Below, in pieces: positions 48,515-59,980 of a stretch of DNA of 64,000 bases. This DNA comes from Notolepis coatsorum (taxonomy: Eukaryota; Chordata; Actinopteri; Aulopiformes; Paralepididae): NCBI GenBank assembly GCA_963971535.1, contig OZ020594.1, positions 110,960,643-111,024,642 of the forward strand, in the 5' to 3' direction. The first letter of the stretch is position 1. Each line of letters opens with the position of its first letter. The notes under the pieces are model-generated. The model saw only the letters and a program-made list of their open reading frames with translations, had not been told where the DNA came from and did no database searches. A program made the position numbers and the translations under genes.

Positions 48515-48748
48515 TGACAGTGGCTCAGGTGGTAGAGCAGTCGTCTGGCAATCCGGAGGTTCCCGGTTCGATTCCCGCTCCTCCTGGGCAGCGTGTCGAT
48601 GTGTCCTTGAGCAAGACACTTGACCCCTAATTGCTCCCGATGAGCAGGTTGGCACCTTGCATGGTTGCCTCCGCCGTCTGTGTGTGAATGAATGGGTAAA
48701 ATGTGAGTAACAAATTGTAAAGTGCTTTGGATAAAAGTGCCATATAAA
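48515..48748 (+). mobile_element. tRNA-derived SINE with L2-like tail
   Basis: The head has box A-like TGGCTCAGGTGGTAGAGC and box B-like GGTTCGATTCC promoter motifs for RNA polymerase III. The body contains TTGAGCAAGACACTTGACCC, and the tail GTAAAGTGCTTTGGATAAAA with GTGCCATATAAA, similar to the 3' stem of L2-clade LINEs. That fits mobilisation by L2 enzymes. A head-only copy lies at 927-997. Confidence 0.85.
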
Positions 48749-49010
48749 AGAAAAGCAGCCATCACACTAAACCAACATTCATCTCTATGTGGGGGAATGG
48801 TATCCAATAAACAGTAAAGTAGCAATGGAGAATGAGACACTTGTTTTAAATTAAACCATTGTTTTATTTTTCTGCCTAGGTTACGTCTCTAAACTCTTAC
48901 TGACATAAAGAAATCACTTCCTGTTCCTTATATTACGGGGAGAGGGGGAGGGGTTAATAGGTTAAACTCACAACATTAAGAGATTTCTCACAAATTAATA
49001 ATATAGCCAT
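48749..49010. other. No gene recognised
   Basis: Short non-coding spacer between the SINE and the 36-bp minisatellite. Confidence 0.3.
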
Positions 49011-49798
49011 ACCAGCAGCTACCCACCAGCCCTGCAGCAGCTAGCTACCAGCAGCTACCCACCAGCCCTGCAGCAGCTAGCTACCAGCAGCTACCCACCA
49101 GCCCTGCAGCAGCTACCCACCAGCCCTGCAGCAGCTAGCTACCAACAGCTACCTACCATCACTGGTCTGTTCAAACCCTGGTGAGGCCTGCACTACTATA
49201 CTCCCGGTGTGGCCTACACTGCACCCTGGATCCAGTTCAACTGCTACCAGCAGCTACCCACCAGCCCTGCAGCAGCTTGCTACCAGCAGCTACCCACCAG
49301 CCCTGCAGCAGCTAGCTACCAGCAGCTACCCACCAGCCCTGCAGCAGCTAGCTACCAGCAGCTACCCACCAGCCCTGCAGCAGCTTGCTACCAGCAGCTA
49401 CCCACCAGCCCTGCAGCAGCTAGCTACCAGCAGCTACCCACCAGCCCTGCAGCAGCTAGCTACCAGCAGCTACCCACCAGCCCTGCAGCAGCTAGCTACC
49501 AGCAGCTACCCACCAGCCCTACAGCAGCTAGCTACCAGCAGCTACCCACCAGCCCTGTAGCAGCTAGCTACCAGCAGCTACCCACCAGCCCTGTAGCAGC
49601 TAGCTACCAGCAGCTACCCACCAGCCCTGTAGCAGCTAGTTACCAGCAGCTACCCACCAGCCCTGCAGCAGCTAGCTACCAGCAGCTACCCACCAGCCCT
49701 GCAGCAGCTAGCTACCAGCAGCTACCCACCAGCCCTGCAGCAGCTAGCTACCAGCAGCTACCCACCAGCCCTGCAGCAGCTTGCTACCAGCAGCTACC
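49011..49798. repeat. Minisatellite, 36-bp unit, about 20 copies in two blocks
   Basis: The unit is GCAGCAGCTAGCTACCAGCA then GCTACCCACCAGCCCT. Blocks at 49011-49155 and 49240-49798 are separated by non-repeat DNA. Since 36 is a multiple of three and the unit has few stops, several frames stay open (for example YQQLPTSPAAAS repeats); I do not regard them as proteins. Confidence 0.95.
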
Positions 49799-50139
49799 TG
49801 AGGGAACCTGTGTCTGGCCTGTTGGTCTCCTGCCTGCCTGCCTGCTTACTACCAGTCTGGGTCAGCCTTCCTGGGACTGCTTCACTGCCTCGGTCCTGTG
49901 GACTGCAAGGTAGGGCACTATGCCTACCTCACCTCCCAGATGCGATGGATGCCTCCGCCTGACCCAGAGTGTCCATGCTGGAATGGAGAATATCCATGCT
50001 CTACAGTATCGAGGAAGATGAGCACCTCTTGGACTCCTTGTTTGAGGCATAAAAAATCCTTCGACATGACCTGAGTGACTCAATCATCCCTGAGGAACCA
50101 GCCCCAGGAGACGCAGATCCGACCCCCCCCTTGAGCAGG
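49799..50139 (+). other. Probable Rex1 5' region
   Basis: Leads directly into the Rex1 ORF at 50140. No ORF of its own that I recognise. Confidence 0.35.
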
Positions 50140-51477
50140 ATGGCGCTGCTACGACCGGCTGCCTTTCTGATCGCTTCGTCGAGACTGTGCTCACTTTTGT
50201 TAATTTTTATAGTTTTAAGAGTTTTATTTGCACCAACTGTTGGTGCATTATATGTGTATGACCGTCAGTCAATCATTGACATTGGATTAAGGAAAACTTA
50301 CCGACTGGATTACTCCCTGGATCAGCTCTCTGAACCGCAGCAATGGCCTGTGGAGATTCTGAGGACAATGGGACCAGATCCTGACCCCAGGAACAAAGGA
50401 ATCATCAGACGGCGAGGGAAGAGAGCTGGAATCCGGAACAGACTGAGAACCAGACGACACCGCATGCCACTACCCAGTATATTGCTAGCCAATGTACAAT
50501 CAATTGACAATAAACTGGACGACATCCGAGCAAGGATTAAATTCCAGAGAGACGTTAGAGACTGCAATGTTCTCTGCTTCATTGAAACGTGGCTGTCGCC
50601 AGAAATCCCAGATCACGCCATCCAACCGGCCGATCACTTCTTCATTCACCGCAAGGATAGAACAGCAGAGTCCGGCAAACAGCGTGGAGGCGGTATCGCC
50701 TTCATGTTGAACAACAATTGGAGCGATCCAGCCAACGTGAAGGAATTATCGAACCACTGCTGCCCCAACCTGGAATATATAACCATCAAGTGTCGACCTT
50801 TCTTCCTCCCGAGGGAGTTAACGGCGATCATCCTTGTCGGAGTGTATATTCCACTGCAAGCCAGCAATAGTGCCGCGCTCTCGAAGCTCCACGACGAAGT
50901 AAACAAACTCCAAGCAGCAAACGTTAACGCCGCCATTGTAGTAGTGGGTGATTTCAATAGCGCCAATCTGAGAAAGGTTTTGCCTGACTTCTATCAGCAT
51001 GTGACTTGTAACACCAGAGGCGGTAACATTTTAGACCACTGTTACACGCAATTCAAGGGTGGATACAAGGCTCATTCTGCTAGTGGCTTTGGGAAGTCTG
51101 ATCATGCGGCCATCTTTCTTTCTCCAAAGTACAAACAAAAAATCAAGAGCACTCCTGTAGTCTCGCGAGAGGTGCAGAAATGGGATGTGGAGTCAGAGGA
51201 GACGCTCCAAGCTGCGCTTGAGTGCACAGACTGGAGCGTGTTCCACGACACAGATAACATTAATGTCTACACGGAGACAGTGCTGGACTTTGTTCGTACT
51301 TTGGTGGAAGAAACAATCCCCACTACCATAATTAAAGTTTACCCAAATCAAAAACCCTGGGTAGACAAATCCGTCCGTGAAGCTCTGAAAGCGCGCACCA
51401 AAGCATACAACGACGGCCTGGTGGCAGGCAACATGAATGACCACAAGGTGGAGCGATACAACGTAGGAGGACAGTAA
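50140..51477 (+). pseudogene. Rex1 ORF2, endonuclease part
   Basis: ATG at 50140 (MALLRPAAFLIASSRLCSLL, a hydrophobic start). The sequence runs LLANVQSIDNKLDDIRARIK, VLCFIETWLSPEI, AAIVVVGDFNSANLRK (catalytic GDFN) and FGKSDHAAIFLSPKYK (SDH), to a linker ending YNVGGQ. An extra G in the GGAGGACAG tract near 51470 shifts the frame to a stop; the linker continues in the next frame (KRHYRDKIELQFEQADSRAM) until the nested LINE at 51615. Confidence 0.88.
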
Positions 51478-51614
51478 TAGAGGCAAAACGGCACTACAGG
51501 GATAAAATTGAACTCCAGTTTGAACAGGCCGACTCCAGAGCTATGTGGCAGGGGCTCAAAACGATGACAGACTACAAAGGCACCTCCCTCAAACTGAACA
51601 GTGACATCTCCTTA

Positions 51615-52233
51615 GCTATCTATCTAGGTCGTCCTCGGACGGGCCCTCCATCGGTGCTTCCAGTCATCCCGATCCTCCATGCATCTGGCTAGCTCGCCAG
51701 TGCTTTCTGTTCCCGCATCTCTCCTGAGTACGTCCACGTAGGTTAATGTGGGATGTCCTCGTGATCGATGCCCGTGTGTTGGTTCCCACAGCACAAGTTT
51801 GCTGGTTGGCATCTCATGGTGTCTCTGGCAGTGACCTGCCAGCCTCATTCTCCTGACTGCCACTTTATCGCTCACCTTTAGCACCCCCCCATACAAGATT
51901 GCATTAGTGACATGCTCATCCCTGTTAATGTTGAGCACCACGCGCATCATTCTGGTGTAGCACCCATCCAAGGACTTCTGCAGGGTGGGCTTCAAGGTCC
52001 AGCATTCACTGCCATACAAAAGGACAGACTCAACTGTTGCATGAAATAAGTTGAGCTTGATTTGACGGGGGAGGTTGGATTTCCACACACTGGTCATGCC
52101 GTTCAGAGCCCTCCACGCAAGCGCCTTCCTCACTTTAAGGTCTTGCTCGGACGAGTTGACCCACGAGCCCAGGTACTTGAAATCACTGACTTCCTTTAGA
52201 GCAGAGCCTCCTGTTGTCCTTAGAGGTGGATGA
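51615..52233 (-). mobile_element. 5'-truncated LINE fragment nested in Rex1
   Basis: The minus-strand frame reads DFKYLGSWVNSSEQDLKVRK, SVLLYGSECWTLKPTLQKSL, CYTRMMRVVLNINRDEHVTN and a basic C-terminus (LAGHCQRH, WEPTHGHRSRGHP). This is the thumb and C-terminal region of an RTE-like or related LINE. It ends with a short (ATAG)n tail at 51615-51626. Rex1 linker codons ([13 protein letters not shown]) resume on the right. Confidence 0.75.
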
Positions 52234-53731
52234 TCCGCAAATGACCTCAATACCTTCTATGCGAGGTTTGATGCTGGTAATAACAACACCAGCCCACAAG
52301 CCACGGCAATGGGGGGGGGGGGGGGGGTCTGCTGCTGATGGAGACTCAGTGTTCAGGGTAACAGAGCATGAGGTGAGGCGGACCTTTAAAAAAGTGAATA
52401 TCAGGAAGGCAGCAGGACCGGACGGCATCCCTGGCCGCGTCCTAAAAGTCTGTGCCGACCAACTGGCCCCGGTATTCACTGACATATTTAACCTGTCCTT
52501 AGAACAGGCTGTCATCCCCACCTGCCTGAAGAAGTCCACTATTATCCCTGTACCCAAAAAATCCAAGCCTGCTTGCCTCAACGACTACCGCCCTGTAGCT
52601 CTCACCTCCATAGCCATGAAGTGCTTTGAGAAGCTAGTAAAGGGCTACATCTGCTCCTCCCTCCCCATCAACATGGACCCTCTGCAATTTGCATACCGCC
52701 CCAACAGGTCCACGGAGGACGCCATAGCCCATGTGCTGCACACAGCAGCATCACACCTGGACAAGAGGAAGGGGAACTATGTGAGAATGCTATTCATCGA
52801 CTACAGCTCGGCATTCAATACCATAGTCCCCTCCAAACTCATAGCCAAGCTCAGGGACCTGGGCTTGAACTATGACCTCTGCCAGTGGGTCTTGGACTTC
52901 CTGACGGGCAGACCCCAGGTGGTGAGAGCAGGCAACTGCACCTCCTCATCCATCACCCTCAACATAGGGGCCCCCCAGGGCTGTGTTCTGAGTCCCCTCC
53001 TCTACTCCCTGTACACACACGACTGTGTGGCTCAGCGGAGTAGCAACACAATCATCAAATTTGCTGACGACACAGTGGTGGTGGGCCTGATCTCTGCAAA
53101 CGACGAGAGGGCCTACCTGGAAGAGGTCAAGGTCCTGGCGGGATGGTGCCAGGAAAACAGCCTCTCCCTGAACGTCAGCAAAACAAAGGAGATGATTGTG
53201 GACTTCAGGAGGTCGGGGGTCAAGGACTACAGCCCCCTCAGCATCGACGGGGCACCGGTTGAGAGAGTGAACAGCTTTAAGTACATCGGAGCCTACATAT
53301 CCGAGGACTTGACATGGACCACACACATTGACAGTGTTGTGAAGAAGGCACGACAACGCCGCTACTTCCTCAGGCGCCTAAGGAAGTTCCAAGTCAGTCA
53401 GAAGATCCTTAAGAACTTCTACTCATGTACAATAGAGAGCAACATCACCTCCTGGTTTGGGAATAGCACTGCACAAGACCGAAGCAGACTACAAAGAGTG
53501 ACATGTTCAGCCGAACGCACAATTGGAGGGGGGCTCCCCACCCTCCAGAACATTTACAACAAGCGGTGCAGGGGCAAGGCTAAGAGAATCATTAAGGACT
53601 CCAGTCACCCGAACAACTGCCTCTTTGAACTGCTGCGGTCAGGCAAGCGATACCGGAGTCTCAAGGCAAGCACAGAAAGACTCAGAAGAAGCTTCTACCC
53701 CCAGGCCATCAGGCTGCTCAACGAACAATGA
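52234..53731 (+). pseudogene. Rex1 ORF2, reverse transcriptase part
   Basis: RT motifs in order: [52 protein letters not shown] (catalytic Asp), [35 protein letters not shown] (FADD), [20 protein letters not shown] and a basic C-terminal region ending [14 protein letters not shown] poly-G run near 52311-52327 falls in the linker and is a likely slippage site. The enzyme primed cDNA from nicked target DNA. Confidence 0.88.
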
Positions 53732-54311
53732 ACACTACACAACAACCATCAAACGCACATAGCACACACATCCACACGCACACACTCACTTTAAACAAAC
53801 ACACTGTAGCACCCACTCCCCACACTTTATAGCACACACTCACTTTAAACAAACACACTGTAGCACCCACTCCCCACACTTTATATTTATTGATAAAGGA
53901 TTGCACTACAACTCGTACACCTTACTGTAAATTGTACCCAAATTGTACCTCATCCCATTTCTGCTTTGCACTATATAGTATTGTATATTAGTACACTGCA
54001 TAGTATTGTATATTATATGGTAACTCAGTTACGTCTATTCTGCATCGAACATTGTACATATGTCTATACTGAACACTGTGACCTCATTTTCTACTTCACA
54101 TGCTATACTATGTTATTTGATACTTATCTTGTCTAGCACAGTCTCTGGAGCGTAACAGTAAGAAGCATTTTGTATAAAAGTATTCTGTACTTCTGTATGA
54201 CAACTATTAAAGAAACTTCAAACTTGAACTTCAAACTCAGCTCCACCCCCTGCAGGTGCCGATTCATCTGACCCAGAGGTTTTTCTGGGTTGTGTAGCTG
54301 GTACCTCAGTT

Positions 54312-54820
54312 ATGGAGGAGTTGGGTAAGACAGTACTGTACACACAGCCTGAAGAGCGATGGACCCGAGAGGGAGCTAAGTCCAAGCGGCCCCCCACAAG
54401 CTCCACCCCGGACCCGTGGTCTTTGGCTGGTCGGGGCCATCCCCGGGGAAACCGTATCCCCCATGTTCACCAGTCCGCCCCTTCGGTATTCACTGCCAGT
54501 CCCTTCTCTGTCCTGAATGATGACTTCCCCTCGATCACCTCGGCCGTTGCCCAGTCCTCCAGTAAAAGTTGTGAGCGACGTCATCTGTTAAGATTAGCAG
54601 TTAAAAAACACTCTGGTCGTTCTTTCTCTCCCAAGTCAGCGGAGGTCTCCCAGCCAGTGTTGCCAGGACCATCCGGTCCCCCAAGGCCTCGCCTGGCCTC
54701 AAAACTGTCCCTGTCTCCACCAGTGACAATCATAATAGGCGACTCGATAGTCAGACGCTTCTCAGTAAAAATGCACACACTGTGGTTTTTCCAGGTGCCA
54801 CAGTGGCGGTCATCACGGAT
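54312..54820 (+). pseudogene. L2 ORF1, N-terminal part and start of the esterase
   Basis: Reads MEELGKTVLYTQPEERWTRE, a Ser/Pro-rich basic stretch, then PVTIIIGDSIVRRFS with the GDS nucleophile motif of SGNH hydrolases. It continues in a shifted frame as HTVVFPGATVAVITD up to the LINE insertion. CR1/L2-group ORF1 proteins carry such an esterase. Confidence 0.7.
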
Positions 54821-56998
54821 GAATGAATGAATGAATGAATGAATGAATGAATGAAAACTTTATTTAACAGATTGCAGAATGGGTACAATACAGTACGGCT
54901 CAATACACACAATTGTTAAGGGGATGCAGACCTGAGAAAGACGTTTGTCTTGTTTCCATCAGGGTCCCCCATTTTCAATTCATATAGACATTTATGACAT
55001 ACACAACATACATGACATTTATGGCATAGGGACATATAGGTATTTAGTATTGATACATTTGTGACATAAACGGTATTCAAATATACAGTACTGTTACCCC
55101 TAGATCCTGACAGAGTATATACATATGATGGGGAGGGGACTGTACATTAGGAGGGGGTGGGTGGGTGGGAGGGAGATATACATACGGCGGGGAGGGAATA
55201 TATACATGCGGTGGGGAGGAGACTGTCTATTAGGAGGTGGTGGGGGTTTTGGGCATTTACGGTGGCCAGTTTCGAATTGCAGCCTCCCGTAGGTGCTTTT
55301 TAAGACCGGTTTTGAATGTGGGTAGGGATTCACATTCCTTTACAGCTTTGGGTAGGGCGTTCCACATTGATGTGGCATAATTGCGAAACGTATTTAGTCC
55401 CTTGTTTGAGCCGAATCTGGGTTTAACATGATTTGTTGAGCTTCCTCTGGTGTAGTGGTTGTGGTATTCACTGACATTTGGGAAGTATTTTGACATGTAC
55501 ATGGGTACCTTAGTCGTATAGTGTATCTTGTAGACCAGGCCCATTGCAAGTTGCTGTACTCTGTCGTCTACTCTAAGCCATCCTAGGTTGTCAAAGTGGG
55601 CAGGGGTGAGGTGGGTTCTGGGGGTAAGGTCAAGTAGTAGTCTGACCAGTTTGTTTTGTGATGTTTGTAATTTTGTTTTAAGCACCTTTGAGGTGCTTTG
55701 GTACCATGAGGTGCACGCATAGTCGTAGTACCCTTGAATGAGTGCTCCTGCCAGAGTCTTCAGGGTATTCTTGTTTACCAGAGAGGAGATCCGGTACAAG
55801 AATCTAGTTCGTTGGTTGACTTTTTTTATTACATTGGATGCCATTTTGTCACAGGAAAGATTTGCCTCTAGGATGGAACCCAGGTAGGTAATTTCGTCTT
55901 TTCCTTGTGACAATATTGTCACCCACTGCAACTGAGAAGCCGTCGGTCTTGCTGAGTTTGTTATTTGAACCGAAGAGAATGGACTCTGTTTTGCCCATGT
56001 GTAATGATAGTTTGTTATCAGCGAGCCATATGCAGATTTTGCCTAGTTCCGAGCTGAGGGTTTTTTCAACCTGCAACTTGTTCTTGTCAGAGACCAGCAG
56101 GGCTGAGTCGTCCGCAAACAGGAACAAGTTGCAGTCACAGGCTGACGACATGTCATTTGCATAAATTAGGAAGAGTAGCGGTCCTAGTATGCTTCCTTGT
56201 GGAACACCACAGCTCACTGTGAGGGGGGGGGATAGAGTACCGTTTACCTCTACCATCTGTTCTCTCCCCTCCAGGTAGGATTGCATCCAGCTCACTGATA
56301 AGCTATCAAAACCAATTGCTTTTAGCTTGTCAATCAGAATGGAGTGATTGACAGTGTCGAAGGCCTTTTGTAGGTCCAGCATGACCATGCCGCAGTATTT
56401 GCCCGCGTCCACCTCTTGTTTGATGTGGTCGTTCAAATAGAGGAGGCATGTGTCAGTGGAGTGGGACGTTCTGAAGCCAGATTGGAATTCGTAGATTAGA
56501 TTTTTTTCCGCCAGGTACTTTTCGACCTGTTCGAAGACTATTTTCTCCATGACTTTCGAGATGGAGGTAAGAATAGAAACAGGGCGGTAGTTGCCTGGGT
56601 CTAATTTGCTGGCCTTTTTGTGCAGAGGGGTCACTCTCGCAATTTTGAAGTCCTTGGGGACGTGTCCCTGTTTTATAGAGAGGTTTATTATGCGAGTGAT
56701 GACTGGGGTGATGGTGGCTGCTGCGTCTCTGAGGAATTTGGAGGGGATGTTGTCATGGCCAGTGGCCTTGTTAGGTTGGAGGGCGCTCAATTTTTTTAGT
56801 ACCTCATCGGTTGTTACCATTTCAAGTTTGAAGTCGTCTTCGTGGACCCCTAGGTTTTTGTAGTATGCTACTATGTGTTCTACCCCATAATGCCCTGAGT
56901 GGGAGGGTAGTTTGTTTACCAGTGTTGTGGCTATGTTTGTGAAGAAGATGTTTAAGTAATTGGCTACATCCATGTTTATGTTTATAAAATCCAAGAGG
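54821..56998 (-). mobile_element. CR1/L2-group LINE, 5'-truncated, inserted in L2 ORF1
   Basis: The minus-strand 3' end has an (ATTC)n tail (54821-54853) and a 3' UTR shared with at least seven fragments elsewhere in the window. The reverse transcriptase spans two frames. The 5' end falls near 56998 in the ORF2 linker. The L2 esterase reading resumes at 56999 with VMTSFPAADWLIVHAGTN. Confidence 0.85.
55257..56998 (-). pseudogene. Reverse transcriptase of the CR1/L2-group LINE
   Basis: From 56998 down: LQPNKATGHDNIPSKFLRDA, KLDPGNYRPVSILTSISKVM, FQSGFRTSHSTDTCLLYLND, MVMLDLQKAFDTVNHSILID, SCGVPQGSILGPLLFLIYA, NLFLFADDSALLVSD (FADD) and IWLADNKLSLHMGKTESIL. A frame shift near 55905 moves to the frame reading KDEITYLGSILEANLSCDKM and ending TSMWNALPKAVKECESLP and a stop near 55257. 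All RT catalytic blocks are visible. No endonuclease remains. Confidence 0.85.
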
Positions 56999-57456
56999 TT
57001 ATGACATCCTTCCCCGCTGCTGATTGGCTCATAGTGCACGCAGGTACAAATTACGTTAGGAAACAGCAGTCTGAGCTGTTAAAGCATGATTTTATTCAGC
57101 TGTTTGGTGTACTGAAACATCACTACAGCGTCAGTATCTCCAGCCCCACCCCATCTCCTGGCCGTGGCCTCGGCCGCTTCTCCAGACTGCTAAGCCTAAA
57201 CACCTGGCTCCAGTCCGCTTGTCGTACCCACAACGTGAACTTTATAAATAACTTTGACCTCTTCTGGCAGCGTAGCAATCTCTTTGCAGTAGATGGTCTC
57301 CATTTAAACTTTGCAGGCGCCCGAGCACTTTCCTCCAACCTATCCTACAGCATCCATCACTGTTCTCCTCCCTCCACCTATGTCTCACAGCAGACCCAGA
57401 CTGTGGCACTACTCGCCCACGCTCTGCCTGGTGCTGACAGGTCCCTCAACCATTGA
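56999..57456 (+). pseudogene. L2 ORF1, C-terminal part of the esterase
   Basis: ADWLIVHAGTNYVRKQQSEL (the oxyanion GxN block), SISSPTPSPGRGLGRFSRLL and NLFAVDGLHLNFAGARALSS (the DxxH block) complete the SGNH hydrolase signature. The downstream stretch to 57680 is Pro/Ser-rich and frame-broken. Confidence 0.75.
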
Positions 57457-57683
57457 CGTCCCCCTGATCCCAGCCCCTACCACAATAGTTCCTCCATGTA
57501 CTATAGTATTGCAATTGGGCCAGGATCACATAATAATAGTGTCAAAAACACCCCTGTCAGAATTAGTAGGCCCACTAAATGGAAAGAGAGAGGAAAGAGA
57601 GAGGAAATAAGCCTAGAAGAAGTCTTCAGCCCGAAAGGACTTCACTTCATGTCTTCACCTGGTCATTGTGTTGACATCCCACT

Positions 57684-58751
57684 GTGAGTCCTGCTGATCA
57701 CTACTCCCCCAATACTCCCACAGTAGTTAATATTACCCCCCCTCCCTCCTCTTCAGGCCTACCAATTTTCGAACTTGGACCTCATACAGTAAATAATATC
57801 CCGGTTTTAATCACAAACCGTTGTCCCACTATACCTGGTTATAGACATCGGTCTGTTGACCACAGTGTGCTGGCTAGTCTAGCCAGACCGGCTAACGTGA
57901 GTACTCAACCTGATAAAAACATTATCATTGGGCTTTTTAACACACGATCGCTTACTGAGAAAGGTCTGCTACTACAGGGTCTGCTGACTGATCGTAAATT
58001 GGATTTCTTGTGTCTGACTGAAACATGGCAGATACCTAATGACTTTCACAATGGACAATATAAACAATTCTACTACCAAGGAGCTCACATCTTCCCTGGA
58101 CAGCTGTGGATTTCAACAATATGTTGACTTCCCTACTCACTCCAAAGGACACACTTTGGGCTTAGTGTGCTGCTCTGGTGTCGCAGCCCAAAACTGTACT
58201 GCGTCTGACCTGCCCATCTCTGATCACAAGTTCATATCTTTTAATGTCATCCTGAAGACACACAAAACAAACATGTCACGTTCCATCTCTTTCAGGAATA
58301 TTAGGAACATCGATGTTTACTGCTCTATCCAGTGAACTTATTAATAACCTTTCCTGTCATGACAATGAGTCAACCTGTGATGAACTGGTCCCAATGTACA
58401 ACAATGGACTCCATAACCTCGTAGACACGTTTGCTCCACTTAAAACACGGACTGTCTCCTTCACTCGCTCTGCACCCTGGTTTACACCTGAGCTACGCTG
58501 CTCAAAGCCAAAGGCCGCCACCTAGAGCGCCTCCACACTAAGACTGGTCTTACTGTCCATAAAGAAATGTACTTTAACCACATACTCCACTACAAGGAAG
58601 CTCTCTCCAGAGCTAAAAGTACTCACTGTGCCAGTGTAATTAGCTCAGGCGCAGGAAGCACTCAAGCCCTGTTTTCCACTGTTAAATCAATCTCACAGCC
58701 TCCTGACACTCTCACTCCACTAATGCACTCGGTTTCTCAATGCAATTTGTT
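57684..58751 (+). pseudogene. L2 ORF2, truncated endonuclease and linker
   Basis: NIIIGLFNTRSLTEKGLLLQ and FLCLTETWQIPND are followed by a jump to GFQQYVDFPTHSKGHTLGLV and DLPISDHKFISFNV. Compared with the 36 kb L2, roughly 130 residues carrying the GDFN core are missing, so the nuclease is dead. Linker motifs TRTVSFTRSAPWFTPEL and SRAKSTHCASVISSGAGSTQ follow in other frames up to the hAT. Confidence 0.75.
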
Positions 58752-59626
58752 CAGTGGCGGCTCTACCACTAGGGGCGCTAGGGCGCCGACCCACCTGCTG
58801 GCCAGCTGCTGTTAAATCAGAGAAGAAGACAATAAAACTTTTTCGTTTTTGTGTTTTATAGCCCTATAAATAATATAAACATGTTTAAAATTAATAATAT
58901 TTACTCATTTTAAGTATGTTTGTATTTCCAATGCACAATATAACGTTATTATCTAAATAAAAAAAAACATCGTTTTCATGGGCAGGAAGTGACGTTTTTT
59001 TTTATTTTTTCGTATTTCTCGCCCGGGCTAGAAGCGATAGCGCTCTGAGTGCGCGTCACAGTTTGATCACTGTCTCCGTCACAGCCAATCAGTGCATACG
59101 GCGTTGTGCGTTGAAATATGACTATTATGTTGGAATCCGAGCGCGATTTGAAGCGGTCTAGGGCAGCAGCGTGAACTTCCGTGAAGAATTTCCATAGCCG
59201 CATTTCGCGGAGACGCTCTCTGATTGGCCGACGCCAGTATTTTTTTCCATGGCAGAATTTCACAGAGACGATCTCTGATTGGCCGAATCCAATTTCTAAT
59301 GTTCCAATTCTAGCTTCTAGCTTGGTTCCTAGGTTGGTCTAGGACTGTTGTTTGTCTTAGAGCGTGCCGTGCCGTGACTGCAAGTTCTTTAGACTGTTAA
59401 GCTTAGGCACTCTTTCAAAGTTGGTTAAGGTTAGAGTTTGTCTTAGAGCATGGCGTTAGAACGCCAGGTAGTTTGCAGTCTGTTCGAGCGGAAATGGACA
59501 AAGGAATGTACTTGTTGAGTGTTGTGCTAACGAGCTCAGCTGAGCTAACACTTGGCTAACAAGCTATATGGCGGATTATACACGTTTATCAAGCTCTCCT
59601 GCCCTGGACGTTTCAACTAAACAGTG

Positions 59627-59628
<2 letters not shown>

Positions 59629-59714
<86 letters not shown>
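59629..59714. repeat. (TC)n microsatellite
   Basis: About 43 TC units inside the hAT. Confidence 0.97.
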
Positions 59715-59718
<4 letters not shown>

Positions 59719-59980
59719 TAACGTTAACGTTTGTAAATAGTTTTTTTTAGGAGCAGTACTACTGCTGGCCATTCATGAAGCGAGACATTGCTGATTGTTT
59801 ATTTATTTTATAACACAAGACTATGACTACCAACTGCCTAGCCAGCCGTGTATCAATCTTGGATGCAATAATAACGTTACTTACCACACTGACTATGTCG
59901 ATGGCTCATTGATTTAACTACTGCAGCTCTCTCGGATTGAAAATACATGGATTATGGCTTGTTCAATATCGTCTATGTTT

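Larger units (their letters stand above)
50140..54236 (+). mobile_element. Rex1 LINE, nearly full ORF2, interrupted by another LINE
   Basis: Endonuclease, reverse transcriptase, C-terminal region and 3' UTR are all present. The 3' UTR ends ATTAAAGAAACTTCAAACTT and matches the truncated copy at 17059-17334. The DYSSAFNTI motif is at the place used to define Rex1 in fish. There is one early frame shift and one nested LINE fragment (51615-52233). Confidence 0.9.

Noticed and set aside
48515-48590. tRNA gene at 48.5 kb
   Set aside because: The tRNA-like head leads straight into a SINE body and L2-like tail, and a truncated second copy exists at 927-997.
49207-49913. 234-residue frame of YQQLPTSPAAAS repeats resembling a structural protein
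   Set aside because: It is a 36-bp minisatellite open in more than one frame, with no signal peptide, splice signals or unique domain.
54312-54830. 172-residue frame as a host gene
   Set aside because: The GDSIVR motif and continuity with the esterase codons beyond 56999 show it is L2 ORF1.
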